Shown here one piece after another: positions 1 through 7,787 of a stretch of DNA of 64,000 nucleotides. The stretch is from Paenibacillus profundus (lineage in GTDB: Bacteria; Bacillota; Bacilli; Paenibacillales; Paenibacillaceae). Under the pieces are notes generated by a model. The model was not told where the DNA came from and did no database searches. It worked only from the letters and a program-made list of their open reading frames with translations. A program made the position numbers and the translations under genes. How positions within the stretch are numbered: the first letter of the stretch is position 1; the number at the start of each line of letters is the position of its first letter. The stretch is from contig NZ_JAJNBZ010000002.1 in the NCBI RefSeq assembly GCF_021369635.1, forward strand, positions 279,024 through 343,023. Direction: 5' to 3'.

Positions 1-135
1 TACCAAGGATTATACAGCGCGTTGAACACTCACTTTGGAGTTGGGAAATACGACAAAATACCACGTAAGGATTTTGCTGTGGCCTCGGATTTTGTTCGCG
101 GCTGGTCTCCTAAACGGGAAGTCGCTAGGGAATGA
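1..135 (+). CDS. Phage antirepressor, C-terminal end (ORF6C-like), partial
   Basis: The window opens inside a reading frame that runs from base 1 to a TGA at 133-135. The 44 visible residues include LYSALNTHFGVGKYDKIPRK followed by an acidic/aromatic tail ending WSPKREVARE. This pattern (aromatic, FGV, K-Y, IP-K-DF, W) is like the ORF6C domain that ends many phage antirepressor and BRO-like proteins. The N-terminal DNA-binding part would lie left of the window. Assignment rests only on this short tail, so the family is likely and the exact role is inferred. Confidence 0.5.
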   Translation, partial: YQGLYSALNTHFGVGKYDKIPRKDFAVASDFVRGWSPKREVARE

Positions 136-226
136 CACTTGAACACCTGGCCCGCATTTGGTTCGACCGTAGTCCTCTGCAGCATACAATCATCGTCAAA
201 AATATTATTCGAAGGGAACGAAATGC

Positions 227-1147
227 ATGAAAACACTATCGAAAGCTGAATTGAAAATGCAGTTAACGGCATGGGCTAAACAAGCAAATGAGAAAGGAAA
301 TGAGTTCTTGAAGCATAAGGATAAGGCGAGCCTGAAAGCTTGTGTTTCTAACATTAACATTCTTCGCTCATTCATCACTGTGTTTGTTAGATCGTTGTCG
401 CCAGACGAGGCTGTTCTTGCAGATACGCATACTAAACATCTTAATGAAATATACGATTTCGAGAAAATGCGCAGCTTGCCATCTTACAATGCATTGGATC
501 CGTTGGCAGTACTTCGTATTCACCATCGAAAGCTAAGTAAATTGAGTTCAGGATTTCACATTGCTAAAGAGCCTCTGAGAAAGTTACTGAGAGAGTTGAA
601 GGAAATCGATTTATTGGCAAGGGAACAACCTGAATATTCAGTCGATTTCGAACCATCAATCGTCGTATACAGGGATAGTATTAAAGAATTGCTGGCTCAG
701 GGGTTGGTTAGTAACGATTTGGATCACTGGGAACTTGTTGAGGTGTTATTTTCAAGCGGACGCACAGTGAAGCGGGATGATTTTTTACAGGTAATTACGA
801 TAGATAAATCTCGGAAATGCTGGGACGGCAGCCTAATAGAGCCATATGAAAAGAGAGTTGCAGGTATTCCGGAAGAGATTGATTTCAATACCTTCAAGGA
901 TCTCATTCTTAAAAAGCGAATTGAAGCGGATTATGACGATTATCTCCATGATAGCTGGATGATTCATTTCTTCAAAGTTAAAGAGGAATATGAACGACAA
1001 ACAGGTGAGAAGGCAATAGATCCATTCCAAGTCCTTGAGGACATCACTGGTAAGCCAGTGCAGACATTTACGGCCGAATTTGATGAATATGGCGACGTGG
1101 TTAGTATGACACCCAATAAACCAAATTTAAAGGCTGTAAAAGAATGA
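227..1147 (+). CDS. Phage early-region protein of unknown function
   Basis: A 306-residue soluble protein with no membrane segment or signal peptide. It starts at the ATG at 227 behind GAAGGGAACG. The sequence is charged and probably mostly helical, with no catalytic motif I can name. It is the first complete gene after the antirepressor tail and begins a run of small unknown early genes ahead of the replication genes, so a role in early phage takeover or replication is possible but only inferred from position. Confidence 0.7.
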   Translation: MKTLSKAELKMQLTAWAKQANEKGNEFLKHKDKASLKACVSNINILRSFITVFVRSLSPDEAVLADTHTKHLNEIYDFEKMRSLPSYNALDPLAVLRIHHRKLSKLSSGFHIAKEPLRKLLRELKEIDLLAREQPEYSVDFEPSIVVYRDSIKELLAQGLVSNDLDHWELVEVLFSSGRTVKRDDFLQVITIDKSRKCWDGSLIEPYEKRVAGIPEEIDFNTFKDLILKKRIEADYDDYLHDSWMIHFFKVKEEYERQTGEKAIDPFQVLEDITGKPVQTFTAEFDEYGDVVSMTPNKPNLKAVKE

Positions 1148-1202
1148 GCATCCCAATTGATGATAGCAAATGACAACGAATTTAGATTAGGAGGGAAAGG
1201 AC

Positions 1203-1694
1203 ATGCCAACCACAACTAAAGCTTACATCGACTTAGAAAATCTTGTTCCAACTATAACCGAAGGAGGAAAGCCAGTTCCATTCAATTCTTTCATGACGGG
1301 GTGTTCAGATGAATTTCTGTTTGATAACGACATAAAGAACCTGCTTCATGCAGCAGAGAGAGATGACGTATTTTGGGGCGACGTTAAAGACTATGTATCA
1401 CCGATTGTCGGCCGTGTACTGGAATATGCTGCTGAGGAGAAACCAGCTATGTACCGTGACATGATGTGCATGATTGTTAGTGAATACGAACGTTTCAAAG
1501 AGATGTATGATTCAGAACGGAACGAGGAAATTGTTGAGGTTAAAGCTGACGGATCGAATTTAAAACTTGCCCTCGAAGAGCTTGATTCACACTTGAAGGC
1601 GGGTTATCAAGTCGAGAAAATAACTTATCCGGGCGGTGCTTGGTACACCATTGAATTAAAAAGAAAAGAAGCACCTGCAGAAGTAAGCGTATAG
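1203..1694 (+). CDS. Phage early-region protein of unknown function
   Basis: A 163-residue soluble acidic protein, start ATG at 1203 just behind GGAGGGAAAGGAC. Residues about 115-155 have the pattern SNLKLALEELDSHLKAGYQV ending with WYTIELKRK, which resembles a small alpha/beta domain, but I do not recognise a family. It lies 55 bases after the previous gene and is probably co-transcribed with it. Confidence 0.68.
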   Translation: MPTTTKAYIDLENLVPTITEGGKPVPFNSFMTGCSDEFLFDNDIKNLLHAAERDDVFWGDVKDYVSPIVGRVLEYAAEEKPAMYRDMMCMIVSEYERFKEMYDSERNEEIVEVKADGSNLKLALEELDSHLKAGYQVEKITYPGGAWYTIELKRKEAPAEVSV

Positions 1695-1754
1695 AACCCT
1701 TCACCTTAACCAACCTTGGCCGGGACGTTAAGGAAGAAAAAAACAAATTTAGGT

Positions 1755-1802
1755 GCCCTTTGCGCATCATTATACATAATTGATTCTTGTTGCGCAAGGG
1801 GC
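1755..1802 (+). promoter_or_regulatory. Strong leader hairpin upstream of the 1824 gene
   Basis: GCCCTTTGCGCA at 1755-1766 pairs with TGCGCAAGGGGC at 1791-1802 over 12 base pairs with one G-T pair, leaving a 24-base AT-rich loop. There is no T run after it, so it is not a standard terminator. It ends 21 bases before the ATG at 1824 and may affect mRNA stability or translation of that gene. Confidence 0.5.
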
Positions 1803-1823
1803 CATTACGGGAGAGTGTAAAGT

Positions 1824-2177
1824 ATGGAAGCAAACATGGGGGCACATAAGATCGGTATGTCTATAGATAGTCAGTTAGAGCAAGGCGTGATGGAAGTGAT
1901 CCGGAAGATTGCAAGTGTTAAATACTTGGAAGAAAGGCCGGAAACACTGAATGACTACCTAGATGAAATGCAATTAGCCCTGAGCGCTGCAAGTGATGCT
2001 TTTCAGGCTGCGCTTAACTCTGTAGGGATGCAGTATAAAGATCTGCTTTTTGATTTGGAAGACAAAATGAATGTTGCATCGAGCTTAGAGGCTGAAGAAA
2101 AATATGTTCGTGGTTTTGTAGCCGGTTGCAGGTTCCTAAAGCAAATAGACAAGTCTTGCGGGCATGGACTTTCATAA
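1824..2177 (+). CDS. Phage early-region protein of unknown function
   Basis: A 117-residue mainly helical protein starting at the ATG at 1824 behind GGGAGAGTG. It has one Cys near residue 102 and another near the C-terminus (Cys113) but no recognisable metal site. No family assigned. Its stop (TAA, 2175-2177) lies 27 bases before the next gene's probable TTG start, so the two are likely one operon. Confidence 0.65.
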   Translation: MEANMGAHKIGMSIDSQLEQGVMEVIRKIASVKYLEERPETLNDYLDEMQLALSAASDAFQAALNSVGMQYKDLLFDLEDKMNVASSLEAEEKYVRGFVAGCRFLKQIDKSCGHGLS

Positions 2178-2204
2178 ATGACGGATATCGAAAGGGGGGG
2201 CGTT

Positions 2205-2501
2205 TTGGCAATAACTCAAGCGCAAACGGATACGAGGGAACTGCTAAATTTCATAGGGAAGATATCGAAGCGGGACACCGAGGAATACCAGGGCAAATAT
2301 CATCACCTTGGATTCAACTGGCGAGAGTATTCGCTTAAATCTGATGCCCTTAGTCGCGCTATCGTTACCGCCTTGCAGGGCTTTGACGAAGAGGAGCGGC
2401 ATGACTGCTATGCCCAGATCATCTACCGGATATTAGACAACGACGATGCATTAGAACGGTTCTTAGACGCTGCGTTCGGGGGAGGGATAGGTCGTGAGTG
2501 A
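2205..2501 (+). CDS. Small phage protein of unknown function, TTG start
   Basis: The frame is open from an ATG at 2178, but the purine run AAAGGGGGGG (2191-2200) sits right before the TTG at 2205, which is therefore the better start; it gives 98 residues. The protein is rich in charged residues (FIGKISKRDTEEYQGKYHHL near the start) and has no motif I can name. It overlaps the next gene by 8 bases, a sign of translational coupling. Confidence 0.62.
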   Translation: MAITQAQTDTRELLNFIGKISKRDTEEYQGKYHHLGFNWREYSLKSDALSRAIVTALQGFDEEERHDCYAQIIYRILDNDDALERFLDAAFGGGIGRE

Positions 2502-2718
2502 AGAGCAAATTTGTGCAACTTTGCAAACAAGATGGTCTGACTTGGAGGACCGGGCGCGGGAGTTAAATGACCTTATGCTCGAATTGGAGCAGGTTGATAA
2601 TGATGATAACGACGTTACCAGAACAGGTGTATATAGGCTCATGGCGTTGGAACATAGACTGCTTAACCGTGAGTTGGATTTTATCAATGATTTACTAGGA
2701 ACAATCAATCAGAAATAG
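2494..2718 (+). CDS. Small coiled-coil-like phage protein, unknown function
   Basis: A 74-residue protein from a GTG at 2494 with GGGGGAGGGATAG just upstream. It is highly acidic and helical, with heptad-like leucine spacing (RARELNDLMLELEQVDNDDND), suggesting a short coiled coil. It sits in the overlapping run of small genes just before the replication initiator. Function unknown. Confidence 0.6.
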   Translation: MSEEQICATLQTRWSDLEDRARELNDLMLELEQVDNDDNDVTRTGVYRLMALEHRLLNRELDFINDLLGTINQK

Positions 2719-2731
2719 GTAGGTGGCGGAC

Positions 2732-3706
2732 ATGGCACGGCCAGCAAAGGAAGGTCTTGATTACTTTCCGCTTGATGTAGATTTTGACCAAGATGATAAA
2801 TTAATCGTGCCGCTTGGTAAATTCGGAATGCAAGGGTTAGGAATTATTATTCGGCTCATGTCTGAAATCTATAAAAACGGATACTTCTATCCGTGGGGTC
2901 TACGCGAACAGTATTTATTCTCGAATCGAGTAAATGTTGACATTAACTTAATTAACGATGTCGTAAACGAGTGCGCAGCGTGGGGATTCTTTAATAAAGA
3001 TTTATTATCATCTCAGCAGGTGTTGACCTCAAGTGGATTCCAGAAACGCTATCTTGAAGCAGCTAAACGACGTAAATTCATCACCTTCATTCAGGAGTAT
3101 TTACTACTCGATCCGGTAGTTGCACAGACACAGGTCAATAGTCCTATAAAAGTAGTTAATGCTGACGGTAAGGAAGTTAATGTATACATTAACCCTGATA
3201 AATGCAACGCAGGTGATACAGTAACACCACAAAGTAAAGTAAAGGAAAGTAAAGTAATTAATAACCTTACTCGTCAACGGTATGACGAGGATGATCGCTA
3301 CATGAAGATGGCACGTTATTTTCACGACAAAGTCATGGAGCATGCAGAAGCGAATAAGGTTGCTCATCTTGTGAAAGAGCCGAATTTTCAAAAATGGGCA
3401 GATGATTTCCGCAAAATCATGGAACTAGATAAACGGGACCCGAAGGAGTTAAGAGAAGTCATTGACTGGTGTACGACCGATTCATTTTGGTCAACAAACA
3501 TTTTAAGCCCTAAAAAGCTTCGTGACAAATACACAGACCTGGCTATGAAAATGAAAGTTAAGCAAAAATCTTCGACAAGTCGAGCGGGTAGCAATAAAGA
3601 ATTATTACAACGCAAAATGGCGGAGGTGCTACATGAACGAGGAACAAACGATAGAGCTTCTATCAGTGATATCAACAGCTTACCCGATGCTAGAAATCAC
3701 GGATGA
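2732..3706 (+). CDS. Phage replication initiation protein, DUF4373 (Lin1244/Lin1753-like) type
   Basis: Residues 1-100 begin MARPAKEGLDYFPLDVDFDQ and continue with the LG-FG-QGLGI-I-L-IY pattern of the DUF4373 winged-helix domain found at the N-terminus of Gram-positive phage replisome organisers. The C-terminal part (about 195-280: FQKWADDFRKI, then NILSPKKLRDKY) is the DnaD-like tail of such proteins, thought to bind origin DNA and recruit the helicase loader. A GTG at 2723 is in frame, but AGGTGG at 2721-2726 fits the ATG at 2732 and the conserved N-terminus. It overlaps the loader gene by 74 bases. The phage origin may lie inside this gene, as in related phages (inference). Confidence 0.85.
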   Translation: MARPAKEGLDYFPLDVDFDQDDKLIVPLGKFGMQGLGIIIRLMSEIYKNGYFYPWGLREQYLFSNRVNVDINLINDVVNECAAWGFFNKDLLSSQQVLTSSGFQKRYLEAAKRRKFITFIQEYLLLDPVVAQTQVNSPIKVVNADGKEVNVYINPDKCNAGDTVTPQSKVKESKVINNLTRQRYDEDDRYMKMARYFHDKVMEHAEANKVAHLVKEPNFQKWADDFRKIMELDKRDPKELREVIDWCTTDSFWSTNILSPKKLRDKYTDLAMKMKVKQKSSTSRAGSNKELLQRKMAEVLHERGTNDRASISDINSLPDARNHG

Positions 3707-3935
3707 ATATGTGGAGCTATGGAAAAGCATGCTGCGCAATATTGACTTCAAAGATGCCAGCCAAGCCCTTCACAAACACATACTGACAAGCAAGTATGCG
3801 CCCACTATTGCAGAGATTGTTCAGGGTGGTCATAGTGAGGCCGAAAGGAAGAAGCGAGAGACGGCGGAGCGGGTGGCGCTACTGACTAAATGGGGAAATC
3901 AAGCATCCTTACCGGCAGGGAGGCAACAGGAATGA
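3633..3935 (+). CDS. Replicative helicase loader/inhibitor, G39P-like
   Basis: A 100-residue protein whose length, position directly before the DnaB-like helicase, and helical N-terminus (QTIELLSVISTAYPMLEITD, then WKSMLRNIDF, then YAPTIAEIVQGG) match the SPP1 G39P family, which holds and delivers the phage helicase to the origin and has a disordered helicase-binding C-terminus. GGAGG at 3620-3624 serves the ATG at 3633. Its TGA stop overlaps the helicase ATG, so the loader and its partner are translationally coupled. Confidence 0.78.
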   Translation: MNEEQTIELLSVISTAYPMLEITDEYVELWKSMLRNIDFKDASQALHKHILTSKYAPTIAEIVQGGHSEAERKKRETAERVALLTKWGNQASLPAGRQQE

Positions 3936-5227
3936 ATAACGAAATCGTGAACCTTGAAACCGAACAATTTGTGTTAGGTAGCATTCTGAAAAAAGCAGAA
4001 CTGCTGAATGAGTGCAAGTTGAAGGTCGAGGACTTCTATAGCGCCGGACACCAAGTATTATACGAATCAATGCTCGAGATGCAAGAGAATGAATGGCCTA
4101 TCGAACCTATGTCCATAGCCCAGCATCTTGGAGAACGGATTACAGACGTTGGCGGCGTCTCGTATCTCTTGCAGTTGAGGGCGGCCGTGCCTTCGATTCT
4201 GACATTTGATTTTTACATCGAGCGAGTCAGGGAAGCAAGCATTAGGCGGACAGCCGTTAATACGCTTAAAGAACTGCTAAACAAGAGTGAGTCAGCCGAC
4301 AACGCCGAACAGCTTATAGCGACGATTCAGGAAAGTGCATCTGTGCTCTTGAAGGAAATCGCGCCCGAGAGGACATTCCGCCCTATTGGTGAGATATTAA
4401 CCGACCATGAGGATAGGCTGATTGAGCGGCAAAGTAAAAAGGGTCTGACAGGCGTAAAAACGGGGAGCGCGGTACTTGATAGATTAACAGGCGGTTATCA
4501 GAATCAAGACTTGATTATCATCGCCGCTCGCCCCTCGGTCGGGAAAACCGCGTTTATGCTGAATGATGCACGGGAAGCGGCGAAGTCGGGAACTGTGGAC
4601 GCGGTTGGTATTATCAGCTTGGAAATGCCAGACTTACCCGTATCAGAGCGGGTATTAACAGCCGAAGGGAACATTGACGGAATGAAAATTCGAACAGGCT
4701 TTCTTGAAGATGACGATTGGAGTAAATACACGATGTCGCGTGACATGATCGCCTCATTGCCTATTTACATCGACGATTCCCCGGGGGCGACCATTCAAGA
4801 AATCAGGGCCAAGGTTCAAGCTTTTAAGAAGAAACATGGACGAATCATAATTTACATCGACTACCTGCAATTGATTCATGGCGGGAAGCGGTTCGGGAAT
4901 AAGACGGAAGAGGTCGGATATATAAGTGGACAGTTAAAACAGATTGCTAGGGAGAATGACTGTCCTGTCGTTGTCATTAGTTCTCTAAGTCGTGGCGTCG
5001 AGCAACGCCAAGATAAACGGCCGATGATGTCTGACCTACGTGAGTCGGGGCAAATTGAATTTGATGCGGATCAAATTATGTTCCTGTACCGGGATGATTA
5101 CTATAACGCAGAATCCGAGAAAAAGAACATTGTCGAAATCAATGTTGCCAAGGGCAGGAATACGGGAACCGGCCTGTTAGAAATGGTGTACTTCAAAAAC
5201 TACAGCAAATTCGTTGATCTGGCGTGA
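3932..5227 (+). CDS. Replicative DNA helicase, DnaB family
   Basis: A 431-residue hexameric 5'-3' helicase. Residues 6-105 are the DnaB N-terminal domain (EQFVLGSIL... FYIERVREA). The RecA-like core has Walker A ARPSVGKTA (about 199-207), the SLEMP block, the NIDG..IRTG block and Walker B YIDYLQLI near residue 308, then the SLSRGVEQR-K-RP--SDLRESG-IE-DAD finger. The ATG at 3932 is used because it has GGGAGG at 3918-3923 and overlaps the loader stop as ATGA. A longer frame from 3890 lies in the loader gene and adds no conserved residues. With the two genes before it this is a complete phage replisome-loading module. Confidence 0.93.
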   Translation: MNNEIVNLETEQFVLGSILKKAELLNECKLKVEDFYSAGHQVLYESMLEMQENEWPIEPMSIAQHLGERITDVGGVSYLLQLRAAVPSILTFDFYIERVREASIRRTAVNTLKELLNKSESADNAEQLIATIQESASVLLKEIAPERTFRPIGEILTDHEDRLIERQSKKGLTGVKTGSAVLDRLTGGYQNQDLIIIAARPSVGKTAFMLNDAREAAKSGTVDAVGIISLEMPDLPVSERVLTAEGNIDGMKIRTGFLEDDDWSKYTMSRDMIASLPIYIDDSPGATIQEIRAKVQAFKKKHGRIIIYIDYLQLIHGGKRFGNKTEEVGYISGQLKQIARENDCPVVVISSLSRGVEQRQDKRPMMSDLRESGQIEFDADQIMFLYRDDYYNAESEKKNIVEINVAKGRNTGTGLLEMVYFKNYSKFVDLA

Positions 5228-5675
5228 ATTGGGGGCGAGAACAATAGATGTCAACGCGCAAGACGCCACCCACAAGATACATGAAATCATGAAATGGACG
5301 ATATTCACTTATGAGCAGAACGAAGGCGACATGGCCTATTACGAGAACGAATACTTGGATCTTACCCACGCGCTGGAGTTTATGGAGCTTGGCCCAGAAG
5401 AGGGTTTTCAACTCGCACAGCAGCTCCAAGAGAACCGCAGGAAGCGGCGGCAGGCCAAAGAAGAGAACGAGTTGATTAAGCCATTATATGAGCTTATCAC
5501 TCGGCAAAAAACATTGATGGCCGAGATGGGGAAAATAAAAGCAAAGGCGCAGCAGACCATTCAGACACAATCCAAACGCATATATACACCACGGGTACGG
5601 ACAGATATGCAAGATGCATTCCAACGGGCCAAGGCACGAATATCATCATCAGACGGACATAACGATTCATTCTAG
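5214..5675 (+). CDS. Phage protein of unknown function, start unresolved
   Basis: A helical, charged protein of up to 153 residues that overlaps the end of the helicase gene. The middle is a likely coiled coil (AQQLQENRRKRRQAKEENEL). The start is unclear: TTG at 5214 and TTG at 5229 lack good ribosome sites, the first in-frame ATG is at 5289, and the best purine run (GGGGGCGAG, 5231-5239) precedes an in-frame ATA at 5244. The stop at 5673-5675 is firm. Function not recognised. Confidence 0.6.
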   Translation: MIWRELGARTIDVNAQDATHKIHEIMKWTIFTYEQNEGDMAYYENEYLDLTHALEFMELGPEEGFQLAQQLQENRRKRRQAKEENELIKPLYELITRQKTLMAEMGKIKAKAQQTIQTQSKRIYTPRVRTDMQDAFQRAKARISSSDGHNDSF

Positions 5676-5799
5676 CGATTTAAAATTCACTCTAGTATAA
5701 ATTATCATCCAGACATCATAGAGGCTCTGCGAGGCCGTAGAGTGCGCACACGTCTATTCCAAAAATCGAACATACATTCTTAATTTGGAGGGGTATTCA

Positions 5800-6414
5800 A
5801 TGAGTTGGATTAGAATGAACATTCAAAATGGAGCATTAAACGGTGAGATGGAGATGGATCAGGCGAGCCACGAACACAAGGCAGATCTGATTAAGGGATT
5901 CTTCGAAGTATTCGGGATATCTAAATCAAAACAGGAGGTTGTCGGTATTGATTGGGCAGGCAAGGGAAAGAGCAGCCAAACGGTTGTATCCATAGATGAG
6001 ATTAAGCCGAAACTGCCTGCTTCTTCGGAAATCAGAAAGACCATCGGGACAGCAATCAAAAAGAAAACGGAGCCCCCAAAGGTGATAAAGCCTCCGCTTC
6101 TCAATTCGGATCGCTCCCTTACCGTTCCAATCGGTGAGAAACTAGTTGCAGCTGCTGAATCATCGGAACAACAGCCAGAGTGGTATAAAACAGGCATCAA
6201 GTACAAAGAAGGCGTTCCACATTACCGTTGCCGGTACTGGTGCAAAAACCCGGACTGCCGGGACAAGAGCAACGATTACATCGAAGGGCATGAACCGGAG
6301 ATAAAATGCCGTAAGTGCGGTCAGCGTCTGTTCGTCCGTCAAGCAACTGAAATAAGAATGCAGCGGGACGAGTGGGGAAACTTCTTCATTGCTGACCGTC
6401 CAGCAGAAGTGTAA
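5800..6414 (+). CDS. Phage zinc-ribbon protein, unknown function
   Basis: A 204-residue protein. The ATG at 5800 has GGAGGGG at 5787-5793; an in-frame TTG at 5785 would lie before that site. Residues 1-110 are low-complexity and lysine-rich; residues 145-190 carry five cysteines in the order CRYWC, NPDC, CRKC followed by a beta-strand-like GQRLFVR, a zinc-ribbon pattern usually used for nucleic acid or protein binding. The stop TAA shares a base with an ATG for the next frame. Confidence 0.65.
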   Translation: MSWIRMNIQNGALNGEMEMDQASHEHKADLIKGFFEVFGISKSKQEVVGIDWAGKGKSSQTVVSIDEIKPKLPASSEIRKTIGTAIKKKTEPPKVIKPPLLNSDRSLTVPIGEKLVAAAESSEQQPEWYKTGIKYKEGVPHYRCRYWCKNPDCRDKSNDYIEGHEPEIKCRKCGQRLFVRQATEIRMQRDEWGNFFIADRPAEV

Positions 6415-6440
6415 TGCGCAATCGAGAGGAGGGCGCAGGG

Positions 6441-6782
6441 ATGAGTAAATGGGTCGGCAAACCATCACCAAAGAGCATGCATGTCGGGACAGGATGGTAT
6501 AGAGAACTGAACAGAGCTTATATCGATGGCGAATACGCAGTAATGACAAGGCCAGTAACTACAGAGTGGGGAGAAGTCATTCATGCGTGCATTCGTAATA
6601 TCAGCGGTACTGACATTCCTTGGGCGGAAAAGCAGCGGATCAAGAATGAATTGTTTGGTAGTAGCAGAACGGCCATTGAAGTGTTCCCGTCAGAAAGCGA
6701 GCTAGTGGACGGAGCTAATATGTATCACATTTGGATTATACCACCAGGCATGAAGTTGCCATTCACATTAAAAGGGGCTTAG
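6441..6782 (+). CDS. Small phage protein, DUF7694-like
   Basis: A 113-residue protein. GAGGAGGG at 6425-6432 fits the ATG at 6441 better than the in-frame ATG at 6414 that overlaps the previous stop. The string ADIPWAEKQRIKNEL-like (here TDIPWAEKQRIKNELFG), then EVFP-ESELVD-ANMYHIWIIP is shared by a widespread family of small phage proteins with no known activity that I remember as DUF7694. Family recall is moderate; function is unknown. Confidence 0.65.
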   Translation: MSKWVGKPSPKSMHVGTGWYRELNRAYIDGEYAVMTRPVTTEWGEVIHACIRNISGTDIPWAEKQRIKNELFGSSRTAIEVFPSESELVDGANMYHIWIIPPGMKLPFTLKGA

Positions 6783-6811
6783 GAGATGCTTTTTTGATAA
6801 GGAGCGGGTAA

Positions 6812-7207
6812 ATGGGGAGGGGGAGCATGGGACAAGCTGAATTTTATTCATTAGCTACAGAGAGCGAGAAAAACGCCGTTAAAGCGCTCATGACCCAATA
6901 CCCTAGATTGTCTAAGACTTTGAAAGAACTGGCCGCCAGACAGCTGCTCACGCAGCGAGAGCAGCAAGTTAAGGAGAGCATCGAGCGAAAGGTCGAAAAC
7001 ATCGAAATGGCTGTAAGGCTTATTCAGGATGATGAAGTAAGGGCGATTACAGAATATAGGTTCATAAAGAACCATACACGGCAGCAGACATTAATGCGAT
7101 GGAATCGGGTGACGGATCGAACGGTAGACAGGTATATCAATGCTGGCATTGAATCAGTGGCGAACACCTTGAAGCTGATTGGACAAGTAGACGAAACCTG
7201 TCTGTAG
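6812..7207 (+). CDS. Late gene transcriptional regulator, ArpU/sigma-like
   Basis: A 131-residue protein with a C-terminal helix-turn-helix of sigma-region-4 type: DDEVRAITEYRFIKNHTRQQ then TDRTVDRYINAGIESVANTL. This is the layout of ArpU/RinA-like phage late activators, which switch on the packaging and morphogenesis genes. Position fits exactly: last early gene, directly before the non-coding block and the terminase genes. Start may be ATG 6812 (AAGGAG at 6799-6804) or ATG 6827 (GGGGAGGGGGAG just upstream); the extra five residues are not conserved-looking. Confidence 0.8.
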   Translation: MGRGSMGQAEFYSLATESEKNAVKALMTQYPRLSKTLKELAARQLLTQREQQVKESIERKVENIEMAVRLIQDDEVRAITEYRFIKNHTRQQTLMRWNRVTDRTVDRYINAGIESVANTLKLIGQVDETCL

Positions 7208-7787
7208 TATGTCGGTTTCATGTCCACTGTTTGTCGGTGGTTGAGAGGTACAGTAGAAACAGAGCAAGGGAACACATGCTCTGGGTGATGTCTACTGTAC
7301 CCTTATCATCGTCGTAGGCACTCGGTCACGCTGAATGGTTGCAGCCTATGCAACCTTAGCTGTATTGCGATTGTGTGATACGGGGGATTAATGGTGTTAG
7401 TGTGATGATGTCGTTTATGTATGGGAACGGCGCTGTCACAGTGATACCATTAGGTAATCACGCTATACAGACCTGCGCGAGGTTACAACAAGACCTGGAT
7501 ACAGGATTATTGATCTCGGAGTCTGTGGACACGGTGGCGGAATAGGTAGACGCACAACTGATTTTAAAGGGCAATAACGGACATGGTAAGGGTGCAGCCC
7601 GCTATCAGACCGCCCATGTCATGCAAGGTGCAAATCCTTGCCCGTGTCTATAATCGAATAAGTCCTACATAAACGAGCCACAACATACAAAAGCCACTTA
7701 TATATGAGAGCATTGCACTTCCAGAATTCGGAACCGCAAATAGATATCTATGTAAATACCGCATTTAAGAATATGACATGATATGTG
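7208..7787 (+). ncRNA. Candidate large structured phage RNA (GOLLD/ROOL-like in context)
   Basis: No credible gene lies here, but dense pairing is visible. (1) GGTACAGTAGA 7247-7257 with TCTACTGTACC 7291-7301, enclosing CAGAGCA 7260-7266 with TGCTCTG 7277-7283. (2) GGTTGCA 7337-7343 with TGCAACC 7349-7355, whose loop GCCTA is complementary to TAGGC 7315-7319 (pseudoknot). (3) CTGTAT-T-GCG-ATT 7360-7372 with the strand 7456-7470, enclosing nested stems TAATGGT/ACCATTA (7389-7395/7446-7452), TGTGA/TCACA (7401-7405/7436-7440) and GTCGTT/AACGGC (7410-7415/7426-7431). It runs into a tRNA-like domain and ends at a strong terminator. Size and place, near a tRNA-like element in a firmicute prophage, recall GOLLD and ROOL RNAs; the class is not established. 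Confidence 0.6.
7527..7650 (+). tRNA. tRNA-Leu(UAA)-like domain with interrupted anticodon arm
   Basis: The acceptor strand GGACACGG (7527-7534) pairs with CCGTGTCT (7642-7649; last pair G-T), leaving A7650 as discriminator and no encoded CCA. TG then GCG-GAATAGGTAGA-CGC (7535-7553) is a textbook class II D arm. CAAGG-TGCAAAT-CCTTG (7624-7640) is a T arm with one deviation from TTC. CTGAT (7558-7562) followed by TTTAAAG gives U33 and anticodon TAA, but its partner ATCAG lies at 7604-7608, so about 34 bases interrupt the loop just 3' of the anticodon. GACATGG (7580-7586) pairs with CCATGTC (7614-7620), making a pseudoknot with the anticodon stem. It is a tRNA relative, a mini-intron-bearing tRNA, or a tRNA-like end of the larger RNA. 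Confidence 0.5.

Noticed and set aside
30-272. Minus-strand frame of 80 codons at the window start
   Set aside because: It overlaps the antirepressor tail on the plus strand, has no ribosome site and low-complexity sequence.
7569-7603. Group I intron inside the tRNA-like element
   Set aside because: The extra stretch is only about 34 bases and lacks recognisable P, Q, R and S elements, so a normal self-splicing intron is impossible.
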